This document shows positions 33,901 through 48,498 of a DNA stretch of 64,000 nt, one piece after another. The translations under genes and the position numbers were made by a program. The notes beneath the pieces were generated by a model. That model was not told the DNA's origin. It saw only the letters and a program-made list of their open reading frames with translations, and ran no database searches. This stretch comes from Bagarius yarrelli (lineage: Eukaryota > Chordata > Actinopteri > Siluriformes > Sisoridae): positions 216,501 to 280,500 of the forward strand of contig VCAZ01000075.1 in assembly GCA_005784505.1 (NCBI GenBank), written 5' to 3'. Numbering within the stretch: the first letter of the stretch is position 1; the number at the start of each line of letters is the position of its first letter.

Positions 33901-36395
33901 AAACGTCGTCTACTGGATATTTGCTGCAGGGATTAATGTGTTTCAGCTGGAAATGAGTTATTTAACCCCCTACTGAGACAGTGAGCAGCTTCCTGTTCTT
34001 TAAATAGCCGTATCGGTAGACGGATGTGGAAAAATGTCATTCTGTTTTATTGAGAGATTCAAAAAGCTTCAAAAAGGCTGGAATCGAACCCTTAACCCTG
34101 GGGCTAAACATGCTAAACAACGAGTGTTACAATTTAAATAAAACTCTCAATTAAAATTTCCCAAAATCGACATGAGTAATATTTACAGCCTTTCTAAGAG
34201 TGTACACGAACAGCTGCTGATCTTATGGTTATAAGTTCAAGTCCCCGGACCACCAAGCTGCCTCTGCTGGGGCCCTTGAGCAAGGCCTTTAAACCTCAAC
34301 TGTTTAGTTCTGTAAATAAGAAAAATTATTAAAAGGTTGTGGGTTCATATCCCAGCACCACCAAGCTGTCACTGTTGGGCCCCTGAGCAAGGCCTCTAAC
34401 CACCAATCGCTCAGTTGTGTAAAAGAGATAAATGTAAGTCGCTCTGAATAAGGACGACTTATAAATGCTTGAACTGCAAAGTCCTAGTTCAAGATGCAAT
34501 TTTTGCACCTGCTTAATTATTTAAATAACAAATGATAGAAGGTTATGGGTTCAAGTCCCAGGGCAACCAAGCTGCAATTACTGTGCCCATGAGCAAGATT
34601 CTTATAAACCTCAACTGCTTCAAATGTATAAATAAGATAATGATTGGAAGTTTGTGGGTTCAAGTCCCAGGGCCACCAAGCTGCGATTTCTGCACCCTTG
34701 AGCATGACCATTTAACTAATTTAACTGTATAAATAAAATAATGATCTAAAGGATGTGGGTTTAAATCTCAGGGCCAATCTTGGAAGGACAAATTTCATGT
34801 CCCAGGGCCCAACTCAAACCAATCCAAGCTATTGTTGCACCCTGAGCAAGACCTCTAACCCTAACTGCTTTAACTGTACAAATAAGGCAGTGATCGAAAG
34901 GCTGAGGGTTCAAGTCCCAAACCCACCAAGCTGCAATTTTTTGCACCTCTGAGCAAGACCATCAAACCCCTAACAACTGATTTTACCTGTATAAACAAGA
35001 TAATGATTGGAAGGTTATGGATTCATGTCCCAGGGCCACCAAACCGCTTTTTTTGCATGCTTGAGCAAGACCTTTAACCCTTAACTGCTTTAACTTTATA
35101 AATAAGACAATAATTGAAAAGCTGCAGGTTTAAGTCCCAGGGCCAGCAAGCTGCAATTTCTGCACCTTTGAGCAAGACCCTTAACCCTCCACTGCTGCGT
35201 TGTGAAAAACTCACCTGCTTTAACTCCTCTGCGGTGTTTAGGTGGTTGCGCACGTTCCCCACCCGTAGTTCGAACCCCTCTCTGGTCTTATTTAGCGACT
35301 GCTCCTTGGACCGGATTAGCAAATCCAACTCTGCTGCTTTGTTGGCCAGTTTTTGGCTCTGAAAACATGCAAGTGGTCACATTTTGGGTTGAAAAACCGT
35401 CAGTTTATCAAGTACGCGTCCGAGTGTACAAGTTATAATTCACGGGATAATTAATCAACGCGTCATAAACCATATTTTAGCTTTTTAGACTGAGCTGTGT
35501 ATACACCTGGATCAGCGGCGTATCCCGTGTTATCATATTATCCGCTTCGCTGAGCCGCTCAGCCGAGGTGCTGTTCAGGAGGGTGTTATTTATGTCCTTG
35601 TGCTGTTCCGGAAGGGCGAAGGTAATGTTTTGTAAAATGGTCCCAGCTTCTTCAAGCTGCTCCTCCACTGACAGGTATTCAGCACGGGTCTCGTTCGCCT
35701 GCCGTGTGAGATTCTCTTTCAGTCGCTGCATGTCTGACAGTCTGACACAAACACACACACACACACACACACAAGCCCACTTAAAACTTTCCACGGTTAA
35801 ATCAAATCATCGTAGAGTCTAGGAGAAACGGAATCTTGGGTAATTTTGTGTGACGTCTCACCCTGCTTGTATTTCCAAACTCTTTTACTCTGGATTTATT
35901 AGCTGATTTTTACAAACCTTGGATTCTTGTTTGCATAGACACACTTAAACATCAATGATTGGATAAATAACTGCTTGATTCCTTGTATTTGTCTTCCTTA
36001 TTTAAAGTCCTTATTTAATTTTATTCAAAAAGTAGCACACAAACCTCATCCTAACCCGGTGTCTATTGATATTCAGCTTCCGCATCACTATTTAAAGGGT
36101 TCCTTCTGTTCATACTCTTTTTTTTTTACGCAACATAAAACCTGTCTATAAATTTACGAAGCAATTGAAATGAACCACTTCCTGGTCGGTGGATGTGATT
36201 TTGCCAAGTTTGATGTGATCCTGGATTAATATCCTTTGTTAATTCTGGATCAATATTTCAATCAATCAATCATCATCATCCGATGTCATCAGTGTGTGTC
36301 GACCAAACCCCGCCTCAATCCTTTTTTTAATCTTTTTCTAAAGTTACATACATGCTGTTCTGCGCAATTGTCTACACCTTCAGGACTGAAAATTG

Positions 36396-36432
<37 letters not shown>

Positions 36433-39400
36433 TCAGTAAAATTAAATTAAAAAAAAAATTTTTTTTTTGAAATTGATGGTTATAAAAAAATCTGTCCTAT
36501 GATTGTTAAATGTTAAAAGTTTGTGATTGAATGAAATAATGTTAAACCCTGTTTTATAGTAAGAATGTTGCTCTATTGCGGTTCTACAGGTTCACCGTTT
36601 CACCACATTTTACACTCAATTGTTCATTAGTGATTGTTTATGATTCACTGAATAAATTCACTTATGTTTATTTTGGATCATTAGAATCAATAAAAGTCTG
36701 AATTCACTAATGTTGTTTCCTGATTATCGCACTTATTTTAATATTATTTATAGTCATAATTTCATGTTGTGATTTAATGTTAATCCAGGAATCGTCAGGA
36801 TCAGTAAATTGTTTCAGAATCCATACAATTTCCAGTCAAAGACAATCGGATATTTTTAGGCATTTTGCTCAGTTAAAGTTTTTTTTAGTTTGTTTGTAGA
36901 CAAAAAAGGGGAATATTCGAAAATGGATTGAGGCGGGGTTTAAACAACACACGTTGGTTATGATTGGTTGATTGGGATGTTGATTCAGGATCAAAACAAT
37001 CCAGGATCACATCCTACATCCTACTTGGCTAAATCATCTGCTTTAAGTGTACAAATAAGATAATGATCGGAAGGTTGTGGGTTCCAGTCCTAGGGCCACT
37101 AATGCTTCTGTTTCTTCACTCCTGAGCAAGATCTTTAACCTTCAACTGCTTTAATTGTATAAATAATGATCCAAAGCTATGGGTTCAGTTTTCAGTGCCC
37201 CCAAGCTACTACACCCATCCACCAATGGAAACCGATCCTTTCCCCTCACCCCAGCTAAAGGATCAGCAGAAAAATCCCACAATGCTTTGGCATTTATTCA
37301 ACCTGCTCGCATTGTTACCCACCTCCCAGTAAGCACTTGTAAATGGCGCTCTGTAGTGTTATCCTCCAGTAGATCCAGCAGCACGGAATATGTTTTGTTG
37401 GAGGCTTTTAAAGCCTCTTGTGCAAGTTGTTCGATATGAGCAGCCATTTCTTTGTGACTGAATAAAAAAAAACACAAGAAATGAGAAAAAACATCAGGAG
37501 TTTTGTTTTGTTGTGACAGTATAAATACTAGAAACTTATCAGTTAAACGTTTTCATGGTTTTAGAGGATCTTGAATTGGTGTGCCTTTGAGAAAACTCAC
37601 AGTGGTGTTGGACTGTTAACTGGAAGATGGAGGTTCACGTCCCAGCACCACTGCTGGGCCCTTAAGCAAGGCCCTTAACCCCAAATGTATTTTTTACTTA
37701 TTTTGAAGGATGTATTTATACTTGGTTACATCATGAATACAGATGGGTTTTTTTTTATAACCAATACAGTTGCAGATTATTTGCATATTTACATAAGACA
37801 TATTTATTTCTTTGTATTTTTTTTTAAATATCCCCAAGATGGTGGCATATATCGGTGGATCCGATATTACAAAATCGATATCCGATAACTTTTTTTCCCA
37901 CTTGTATTCTTCTTTAATAATTGTAAATATGAATCAATTTTTGTCCTTATTCTAAGATGGCTGATCATATTCTTATTAACTTCTTTGGGCTTTTCTCTTC
38001 AGAGGTCGCCACAGCAAATCATCTGCCTCCATCTAGCTCTATCCTGTGCATCCTCTTCACTTACACCCACTAACTTCATGTCCTCATTTATCACATCCAT
38101 ATCCCTCCTCTTTGGCCTTCTCTCTCTGCAGCTACATGTCCAACTTCCTCCTACTGATTTTTCCACTATCCCTCTTCTGCACATGTCCAAATCATCTCAA
38201 CTGTCCTTTCTGACATTGTCCCTGAAACGTCCAACATGAGCCGTCTGTCTGATGTGCTTGTTCCTAATCCTGTCCGACCTTGTCATTCCCAAGGACTCCA
38301 TTTAACCTGGTCGAATATATAAATGTATAACATGCATGTTGACTCAATAGGAAGAACATGTGACTCTCACAGATGCACAGAAAGAAACCTGAACTCAAGA
38401 TCAAACCCTGGAGAAAAAGGACAGCAACGGCACTCACCGCACCTCTGTGCTGATCTACTCATTAATTATGCTTATTAATATATAATTACTGTCAATTACT
38501 CTTCAGGCGACACGGTTGAGATTTTCCATCCTCCAATTTAATGAAACACCAACAGGTTTAAAGAACCTTTGTCTTCTTCGTTAATCAGTGGCACATGACT
38601 CGTAACTGGTAGGCAGATAATGAGTTGACATAATTCAATTTAATTTCCCAACCCACCTCTTTGCCAAAGCTTCTGATTCGTTCACAAAGGCGTTCCACGC
38701 TGTCGGTCCTTTTGGGATGATGAATGGGATAACCTGAGACGGGAAAAGTGAACACAGAGATTAGTATTTACATTCCAACCACGCAGGAACCTTAAAGGCT
38801 GTATTCAAAATACAGATCAACCGATAATCGATTTTACTGATATTTTCCTTGATATTTAAAATGGGGGATATTGATTTGGTCATATCAGATTTTTTTATGC
38901 AGCTTAGAACTTTTTGCAACATATTTATTCCTAATTAATGCAAATGATGTCACTTGTCCTAAAAAAAAAGTTGAAGTGTTATTCAATTTTTATTCGTTAT
39001 ACACAATAAAGCTGCTCTGTAAAAGCAATGGAACATTAGAAGTCTGCAGAGGAGGGAGAAATGCAGGCTTGACTCATGTAAGTGAGCACTCTTACTAGAC
39101 TGTTAAGCCCTGAGGTCATCTTCTGAAGACGCGCTTTCGTTTCCGTGATGGCAGCGAAAGCGTCCCCGAGAGCTCGGCACTCGTCCGGTGCCCTCGGCGT
39201 CCTGTTCGCGTCCTCGCTGCTTGGGCTTCTTTCTTCCTCTAGCAAGCTGCAATTTGTGATGCTGGCTAAGATGTGTAGCTGCAGCTGTAGGGCTTGTGCA
39301 GATGTTTCCAGCTGTGTGAACTGGTGGATGAAAGCTTCCCGTGCCTCTGCACGAAAAATAAATGATAAATAAATTATTGCATTATAAATTATTGCTAGAC

Positions 39401-39697
39401 TGAGACTGTTAAACTTAAAAAATCTTAATTTAAATAATTCCAGCTAGAATTTTTCAGCTATCCACTGGCATACATTTTTTTTTGGATTACATTAGGATTT
39501 CTTCTTTTACCTTGGATGGCCAGAAAATCCTCCAGCGCGTTAGGTAAATAATCCTCGCCTTGATCCCGATGCATGTGATTCTCTAGCCTGTGATGCTGGC
39601 GGACGTTATTCGGACGCACATAAACTCTGAAGCTCCTGCAGTCGTAGTTGGAAAGCAGTCTCTCTAAACTGTGCATTTGGCTTTTGAGTTGCTTTAC
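30932..39697 (-). CDS. lamc3: lamc3 coiled-coil (domain II/I) exons
   Basis: Eleven exons (39511-39697, 39096-39346, 38657-38733, 37323-37457, 35507-35741, 35215-35358, 33729-33831, 32971-33173, 32181-32321, 31362-31461, 30932-31179). They form the heptad-rich rod that joins alpha and beta chains: SQMHSLERLLSNYDC, LAKSHKEMAAHIEQLA, MQRLKENLTRQANETRAEYL, QMKKVASDLKASVRAVVRQL, MELEKNLQDIQEERDSL. There are many Asn-X-Ser/Thr sites. The chain ends four residues after the terminal Cys. Confidence 0.92.
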
Positions 39698-42600
39698 CTG
39701 GGTGAGAGAAAAAAAAAGAGTAATTAATAATGTATTTGTATCTTTTTTTTCTGAGAATAAACTCTAATTATGATTATCAATCAACGTTAAAAGAATTGTA
39801 TTTATGTGTTATATACAAAAAAACATTAATCTTTTTTTTTGCAGGTGTTTTACCAGATCTGTTGCCAGATTTGTAACTCACACAATTCCACCCCGATTCC
39901 ACCCAAACCATATAAGCGAAGGTTGAACCAACTTCTAAGGCTAAGATACCCAAACCATATAAGCGAAGGTTGAACCAACTTCTAAGGCTAAGATATGGGC
40001 TTTTTGGATATGGCTGCGCAGACAGCTGCTGATCTAGAGGTGGCCACGCTCATTTATTTGAATGACTATGGAAAAACTGATCCTAGAACAGTAATTATGA
40101 GCATCTTTTCTCTCCATAAGCAACCGGAATTAGCACCAGTCAGCGGTTTAAGTGAGAAAATTTCAGCGAGAATTAAATATTGGTAGTCTCAAGTATATGA
40201 ATAGGGAAAGGCTAAACCTTATATACGCGCCGCCCATGCTAACCGGGTTAACAACTAGGCCGGTTTGTAATGCTTATATAAAGAATCCACTGTGGTGCAA
40301 TAACAGATTAACTACCTACAGATTTTTGGCATTAGAAATAAATAGTAGCTCCGAGGACATTAAAGTTCCTCCAGAATTCACATATTTCTTGCAAAATGAA
40401 AAAAGCGTGCATAAACATTGGCATCATGCAAATGTGCAAAATCGCATACTTTCATTATGAGGCGAAACAGAGTATGTAAAGCGGGTAGTATGTCCAAACC
40501 AGAAAGTTTACAGGTGATCTACTTTTCCTGACTGGATTTTTAACTATAATCTCGACTCATCAACTGCTTTAGTATCATATGTCACGTGTCAATATCAACA
40601 TAGCGGATGCAGTCTGTCCGAATTTTATTCATGCTACTTGTAACCATACTTTATAGAACGCACTTTTCAACGTACAAACTAAAATGACGTACATTCCTAA
40701 GTAGTATGCGATCTCAAGTGGCAAAATTAACTACGCGTAATAATCTCCGCTTCCCTAAAACTTAATTGGTTCTCCTGACACCGCTATTTCTCTCCCTTTT
40801 CTCAGCACACAGTTTCAAATAGCACAGGATACTTTTAATGATCTAATTTTAATAGCTAGCTAAGTTTCCAGTTAAAAAAGATAATTAAGTCCAAGGGCAA
40901 AGCTGAAGGCCGGGCTGCTGTTCTCCAGACATGCGTTGACAAATTTATTTTAGTTCACCTCCCCCACCACAATATCAGCATTATTGCATTATAAATGGAA
41001 ATTGAAATGTCAAGAGATATGATTAATCTTCGATTAATATGTGACTGTGCGAAAAATTTTAGTCCTAAAGGAGAATTATAGTGGAATATAAATTAGTCCG
41101 TTTTGTAGTATTCCAGCTTCATTTATTGGTACAGTAAAAGCATACGTCATCCTATGGGATGTATTAGACGATATATAGACAGTATTCTATATCAATCAGA
41201 AAGAAGTGTACATTTCCAGGCCACTGAACACATCCTGATTCATGAAATTATCCATGTCAGCCAGCCAATTAGGTGGCAGCAGTGACATTATGCAGATCCA
41301 AATCAAGATGGTCAGTTTACTTTCACATCGAACCAAATGATCGAAACCAAATGTTAGAAACGGAATAATCGAAACTAAATGATCAGATGATTGAAATAAA
41401 ATGAACGAAACCAAATGATCAAAACCAAACGAACGACACCAAATGATCAAAACCATATGGACGGAACCAAATGGACGAAACCAAATGATAAAAACAAACG
41501 ATCGACACCAAATGATCGAAACCAAATGATCGAAACCAAATAATCGAAACCAAATAATCGAAACCAATTGATCATAACAAAATGATCAACACAAAAATAT
41601 TCCAGTGACTTGAGAATGGTGGCTGGTCAGGGAGTGACGTCCATAACAACCGAAAAGAGCAGAAAAGTATCTTAGAAACCTGGTTACTCATCTATCAACT
41701 GAGACCACAAGCTTGAGGTCACAGCTCCATGGACTTTTTTCCAGTCTCCAAATTTTTTTCTTGTCTCTTCCTGTGATAGCCACGGACCTTCTTTTTTTAG
41801 CTGATGGAGTGAAAACCGAAATAGAGTTGCTGAAACTCAAGGTTTAATAGTTTGTGCTTCCTGCTTTTGTCTTTTCTGCTTACCACAGATCTTATTTGAG
41901 TCAATGTAGACTTTATGCCATTCCTGTCATTTTCTTCTCTTCCTTTTTTGTAAAGATCTAAGATACTAAAAATGACCAGATCACGTACCTTCAGTGCCAA
42001 TAGTAAACTCACAATTATCACACTTCCCCCCTGTTCTGGTTGATGTAAAACTCTAGACTTGTATCTGCATGATCGGTATGCATCGTGCACAATTGCCAGA
42101 TGAATGACTGATTAGATATCTGTATAAATGAGGCGGTGTACAGATGTTCTCCTTCAAGTAAGTGTTTGTTTGAGTCAGTGGAGAAAAAAAAATCCTGTTA
42201 ACATGGATTCAAATTTTTTGTTATAGACTTCTAATCATATTTTGTATGACATTGTATCCATTATTTTTATAAAGAGGATCCGAAATAAACACCTGCTCCC
42301 GGACGAGACTGTAGCACACAGGGCACTCCTCACACTGGTAGGTCAGGGGGTTTTGGTAGTGGTTCAGCTCACATTTGTCACACTTATAACCTATGAAACC
42401 TTGGCGACATGGACACGTCCCATTGACGTGGCACTGCATGGACACTGATCCCATTGGGTCACAGTTGCACGCTGCAGATTTTGAAGATAGAAAGGCCAGA
42501 AAAATGTGAAATATTATTACTGATGGTACTACAATAGTAGGTCAATTCCGGACATTTTAATTTACATTACATGATTTCATACCTCTGCAGCCTCTGGAGG

Positions 42601-45600
42601 AAAAGCCAAAGAATCCCGTTTGACAAACATCGCACATTTTGCCCTCGATACCTGTCCGACATGTACACTGGCCCGTGATTGAGTGACACATAGAGGACGA
42701 GGAGCCAACAGGATTGCAGTTACAGCTGTGAAGGAGAATCAACAACGTATACTTACGTATTTTTCGGTCTTGTTAAAGTTTTGTAAATTTATAGTAGAAA
42801 AAGTATCATTTCTTGGAAGTGTAAATGCTAAAACAAAGATGGTATTAAAGACATACCAAGACAATTAAAAAAATATCAATGTCTCGAAGATGCCAGATCA
42901 GTTTAACTGTTTAAATTAAATAATTAAATTAAATTAAATTAAATTAAATATTATAGCTCTGTTTGTGGATGAATGGATGAATAAACGCATCGACAACCCA
43001 CCTGTCGCAGCCCAACCCTGGCTGTAGGTTGTAGTATCCAAACTCACACCGTCCACAGTCCCTTCCTGTTACATGCCTCAGGCACAGACACCTTCCTGTG
43101 CGAGGATCACAATCGTTTATCGCCCCCAGTGTTCCAGCGGGGTTACAGACACAAGCTGAAAGTTACACATTACACACGTCCGCTTTAAAACCCTGTTTAT
43201 CAAAAATCTGTGAGGTGAAAATAATCAACTTTTTAAAACCATTCTCACGGAAACATTTTTGGGAAGGCTTCAGGCTCCTATCCAGAGCGTTTCCATAGTA
43301 ACCACTTTGGCATTTTTCACACTGCTCCCCAGATGTGTTTCCTAAACATTTGAGGCAGCGTCCGGTCATGGGATCGCACACACCTACAGCGTTGGGGTCT
43401 GTGTTCTCGTTACAATCGCACCTTACACACGGCCTCGCCTCACCACGCCAGCCAAGCGGGTCGCCGTAGAAACCGTCCTCACATAACTCGCACCTGGTTC
43501 CTGTGCATTCATTAAACACACACATGAACAAAAACACCAATAACGTGACTCTTATCCTGTTTTCCACTGCAGGTAATATGTTCATACGATCATTAAAAAT
43601 ATTACAGTTGTTAGAATTAGTTTGTTTTTTATTTTAATGTAGATTCATACAGAGACTAAAAACCTGTTCACAAAGGCATGTGACTAATGTCTATAAAGCT
43701 ATACAGAATACTGCAAAAAAAGTAGCTTTTTATTCGCTGCTTTTATTCCTGAAATATTTTTGTTTTTTGTTTGATGATTTGTTTTGTGTCTTGTTTTATG
43801 TTCAATTTATTTTAGTTTTGGTTTATGTTTTGCTTTGTTGTTTTATGTTTTGTTTTGTTTTATGTTTTACATCTTGTTTTACGTTTAGTTTATTTTAGTT
43901 TTGCTTTACATTTTGTTTATTTTAGTTTTGTTTTAGTTTTGATGTTTTGTTTTATGTCTTGTTTTATGTTTAGTTTATTTTAGTTTTGCTTTATGTTTAG
44001 TTTATTTTAGTTTTGTTTTATGTTTTGCTTTGTCTTGTTTTCTGTTTTTTTATGATTTATTTAACACTGTGTATGAAATGTGCTATATAAATAAACTTTT
44101 GTTTTGTTTTGTTTATCTTATATTTTGTCTTACGTTATGTTTTGCTTGTTGTTAATAAGGTTTTGTTTTATATTATATTATTTTTTGTTTTATTATATTT
44201 TGCTATATTTTGTGTATACATGCTGTATATATATATTTTTTTTACAAAGGCTTTATTTTGCCTTTTCTTGTTAACAAGTAAATGCATACTGAAATGCATT
44301 GTGTGTGTTAAAAACTGTGACTCACCCCTCTGTCCTACTGGGCAGTTGGTACATACCAACTCCCCTGTCTCTGGCACCTGTGCACAAGTGGTACGGTCCG
44401 GGCAAGGGCAGGGCAAGCAGTCTCCTGGGCTGCCAGTCAGTGCGTTCCCATAGTAACCATCCTGACAACGCTCGCAAGAGGGACCGGTTGTGAAGTCCGT
44501 GCAGTCACAGACACCTGGAGACACACACACATCATTTTAATGTATTCATACAAACATGAACACTAGAGGACTGAAATACTGCATATGCTGTACACACACT
44601 TGCACATTACAGCCACCGTTTCATGCCCAGGGTGACACTTGCTTCATACACATACTGAGAAAAGCTGGCACAAACACCCAATACACACACACACTCTGCA
44701 GAAAAGCACAAGCCTCATGAATGCATCATGAGTTCCTTTGAGAACAGACGATTCAGAGTGCCAAGAAATAAAGCACTGGGTGAGCATGTGGCATCCATTT
44801 GGGTTTTGACCGCATCCTTGCAAACTGTCAGAGCACTTTCCAACAAAACACGCATACACACACACATACACACCATCATACAACACAGTGACAAGGAAAC
44901 TCTTTATTGATGCGCTCTGCTGACAGATTCAGGGCAGAGCATGTAATACTTTTGTTTAACAGTAGAGGGCAATGTATTGTTTCTGTCCAAAAATAAGAGG
45001 AGCAAATGGTGGGGGAGGGGATTGAAGCCAAAAAAAAAAAAAGAGGCAAGCCCATGTGTGGCCAATTCAAAATCTAAATCCATCCTGACTGTAATTGCTT
45101 TAGGGACACATTTTGGAAAAAAAAACCCCAAATCTAAGGGTAAAATAAATAAATAAATAAATAAAAAATACAGACAAACTAGCTATCACATAAACCTCTC
45201 CGGGGAGGCCAAGCGTATCCCATGCCTCATTTTGAAATCATAAATCGCTTTAGGAAAAGACAACCCAACCATCATTCTTTGTATAACCTCGTCTGCCCGG
45301 CTCTGAAATCGAATTTGGAGCTGTGTGTGTTTGAATCAAATCCAGGTCGCGGACAGTATTGCGTAGAACACTTCGTAAACACAGATGCTCCGACGATTCT
45401 CTGGTGATTTTATTAAGCAACTAAAAAGAGACAGGAAGCTTGGATAGAAGTTCAGTGGCTTTGAGTTGAAATCCCAGGACTGTCACAGAGCTGCTGTTCG
45501 GTGTACATGTAAGACCCCCAACTGCTCAGCTGGGGGGAAAAAGGGAGGGGGAAGCAGTTTTAAAATGAACCAATAAAAAAAAAGGAGTGAGAGAAAGAAA

Positions 45601-48459
45601 GAAAGAAAGAAAGAAAGAAACTGATCCAGGAATTCGGATTCGGATAGTGTAGCTTTTAAATACCAGGAAGGTGATAAATTAAATATCTGGTGTCCACCTG
45701 CAGATGTTCTTCCAATTTTTGTGCCACATTTCTGCCATTTTCAACTTTTTTTATATACAACAACACAGTTTAGTGTTAAGGGCCTTAACAAAGATAGTTT
45801 TGTCGTGTTGGGAATAAAACCCACAATATTCCGATCAGCTGGACAACACCATAACCACTGAGCTACCATTTCTCCAACGATCAAATAAGACTTATTCAAG
45901 ACTGATTGAATTATGGATATTGTAATGATTAACTATTGTAATGTCTTCCCACCAACCATTCCACATTTTCCCTCCTGATTTAAAGGAACTCTCAATTCTG
46001 GGTTGGGAAAGGTTAAATAACAGCAAAAAAAAATAAATAGTTGTTATGAAGTTTTGATCTGTTTATGGTTACATCTGGTTGTAGTTAAAGTCAACTCTTA
46101 AAGTGGAATTTTGAGAGAGTTTCACTCTCTCGTACTTTCTGAACCACATACACGCTCACCCGAACGGCACGCCCTTCTGACCGTACCTGACATATCTCAG
46201 ACTGAGGAAAAGCAAGTCAAAGGTGGAAGCAGGGAGTGTGTGAGAAAAGACTGTCTTTAATAAAGAAATAACCGAGTCCCTGGTCTTTAAATAAAAATCC
46301 GAGCTCGGGGAGACATCTGGCTTCCTGTTTTTCTGCATCTCAGTGTATTTCCGTTTATTTGTTCTGTTAAATTAGATTTAGGAGTGGGTTTGATTTCGTA
46401 GGCTTTAGGAAAGGCATTTTCTACGTACTTTACAAGTGTGTGTTCAGACTCGAGCGAAACTTAAGGCTGAACTTAAGTAAGTCCCCCTCTCTACGGCCTA
46501 AATACTTTCAGAAGCACTGCCCTACATTTAAAAACTAAATTCTAATATTTGTTCCATTAAATTGTATTAATTTATTTCCAACAGTTTTTTCTCTTCATTT
46601 TGTAGTGTTTTTCTTGTTGCACTGCTTCCAGTATGTGTATGTGGATGTTAGATTTTATTATCAGATTTTAGTTTCTATGTGCTGCCATGTTAATCTAATC
46701 TGCCAAAGCCTTCAGAATCAGTAGTGCTGCACATGGAACTTACACTATATCAGCAAAGGCAGGTTGCTGATTGATGAATATTATTAAAGACTGTTTCTTT
46801 AACCAATCAGATCTTTTAAACCCAGGTACCAAATGCACCGCCCTCCACTGCATAGCAACAATGTTCTAAACTGAAAAAATTATAAACAAAATTTCATCTT
46901 TATAGATTGATCACTTAATTCTTACCACTTTTAACAATTTACCACCTGGCAACCTGCAAAGCCTTTGTGGTAGGTCGGGGCATCTATTTAGCTTTTCCAC
47001 TGCTAACCTGACTAATTTATACACCCATTTCCATAGACAGCTAGGGGGCCCTGCTTATTTTTCTCCACATTGGCTTGTCCAATCATGCCAGGATGGGACT
47101 GTCTGGACTCTTTGGGGGCAAATTTTCTATTTGGCATTTGGCAGACGCCCTTATCCATAGCGACAATTACAATTATCTCATTTATACAACTGAGCAATTG
47201 GGGGTTAAGGGCCTTGCTCAGGGACCCAGCAGTGGTGGCTTGGTAGTCCAACACCTTAACCATGAGCCACCACTTCCCCGAATTTTCTTCTACACACCAT
47301 CCGAACCCATGGCGCCTGACATAGAAAATAAACACACCATTTTTTTACTCCATCGCACCACTATGTTTGTGATTTCTCCACAGACTTGCTTGCCTTCAAA
47401 GACCTCTACCTACCACACGGTGCTTGTCAAATCCGAGACCCATTTTACCAGCACGCCAGGTGTTCCATCTAGCAAGCAGACGTTATCACACATTTTCAAT
47501 CAGAAGTAACAAACAAAATTTATTTTTTACCAGTTGCACGGTTGATATAAAACGAATAAAGACGCTGTTGGCTTTCGTTGTTGGTTTTTTCCCCGTCTGT
47601 TGGAAAAACCTGACGCAAAGTGTCAGTAGTTGTTCAGGATATTGGCTTCACATTTTAGCAGCTTACCAACAAGCACTCAGGGTGCCTTAGACAGCAGAGA
47701 TGGGTTTGATATCAGGACAAGATCTTAAAGAAACATTTGCACGGAAAAACAATACACATCTTTTTTTTTTTGCTGGAAATTTCTATGAACATGGTTTTGC
47801 CTATGGTAGACTAGGGCAAAAAACACAAATACCTAGGAAACGGTACAAATCAATTTTCTTCTGCGCTTCATGTAAGGAACAAAATATTTGTCCACTCTGA
47901 TGGGGGACGTCTAACCAGAGCAGCTGGTAGCTTAGTGGTTAAGGTGTTGGACTGCTGATCAAAAAACCATTGGTTCAAATCCCAGATCCCCAAATTTGCC
48001 ACTATTGGGCCCTCGAGTGAGGCCATTAAAACTCATTTGCTTAGTTGTACAAATGAGATTGTCAAGTAGCCGTTCTGGATAAGGGCGTCTGGCAAATGCC
48101 AGAGATGTAAATTTTGTGAACATTCGTCTTCATAAGATGAAAATAAGGCCCCAAATCTTCATCAAGCATTTTTTTTTTATTAAAAAGTTTCCGAGCCAAC
48201 AGCTTTTTATTTTGGCAGCACCGGGACTAATTAGCGCTGATAAGTCTTGGACACCGATTGGAAAAAAACTTCGAAAGGTCTCTGGATTGGGACTCCATCT
48301 ACTAAAAAAAAAACGATACCTCAGCATTAAGATGTAGCTTTTAGACCGTTGGTCAGATATTAGGTTATCATTAGGTTAATACTCTTGGAGCTATCATAAC
48401 ATTGCTGGATTCAAAGAGAGAAAGAAGATAAAGGGAAGCAAGAGAAAGAAATTGACAAA

Positions 48460-48498
<39 letters not shown>

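Noticed and set aside
34205..35195. Possible cluster of tRNA genes
   Set aside because: A and B box-like words are present, but no cloverleaf can be folded and the units match the local SINE.
41196..41567. 123-codon - strand frame rich in Phe-Asp-His
   Set aside because: It is a by-product of the 12-bp minisatellite.
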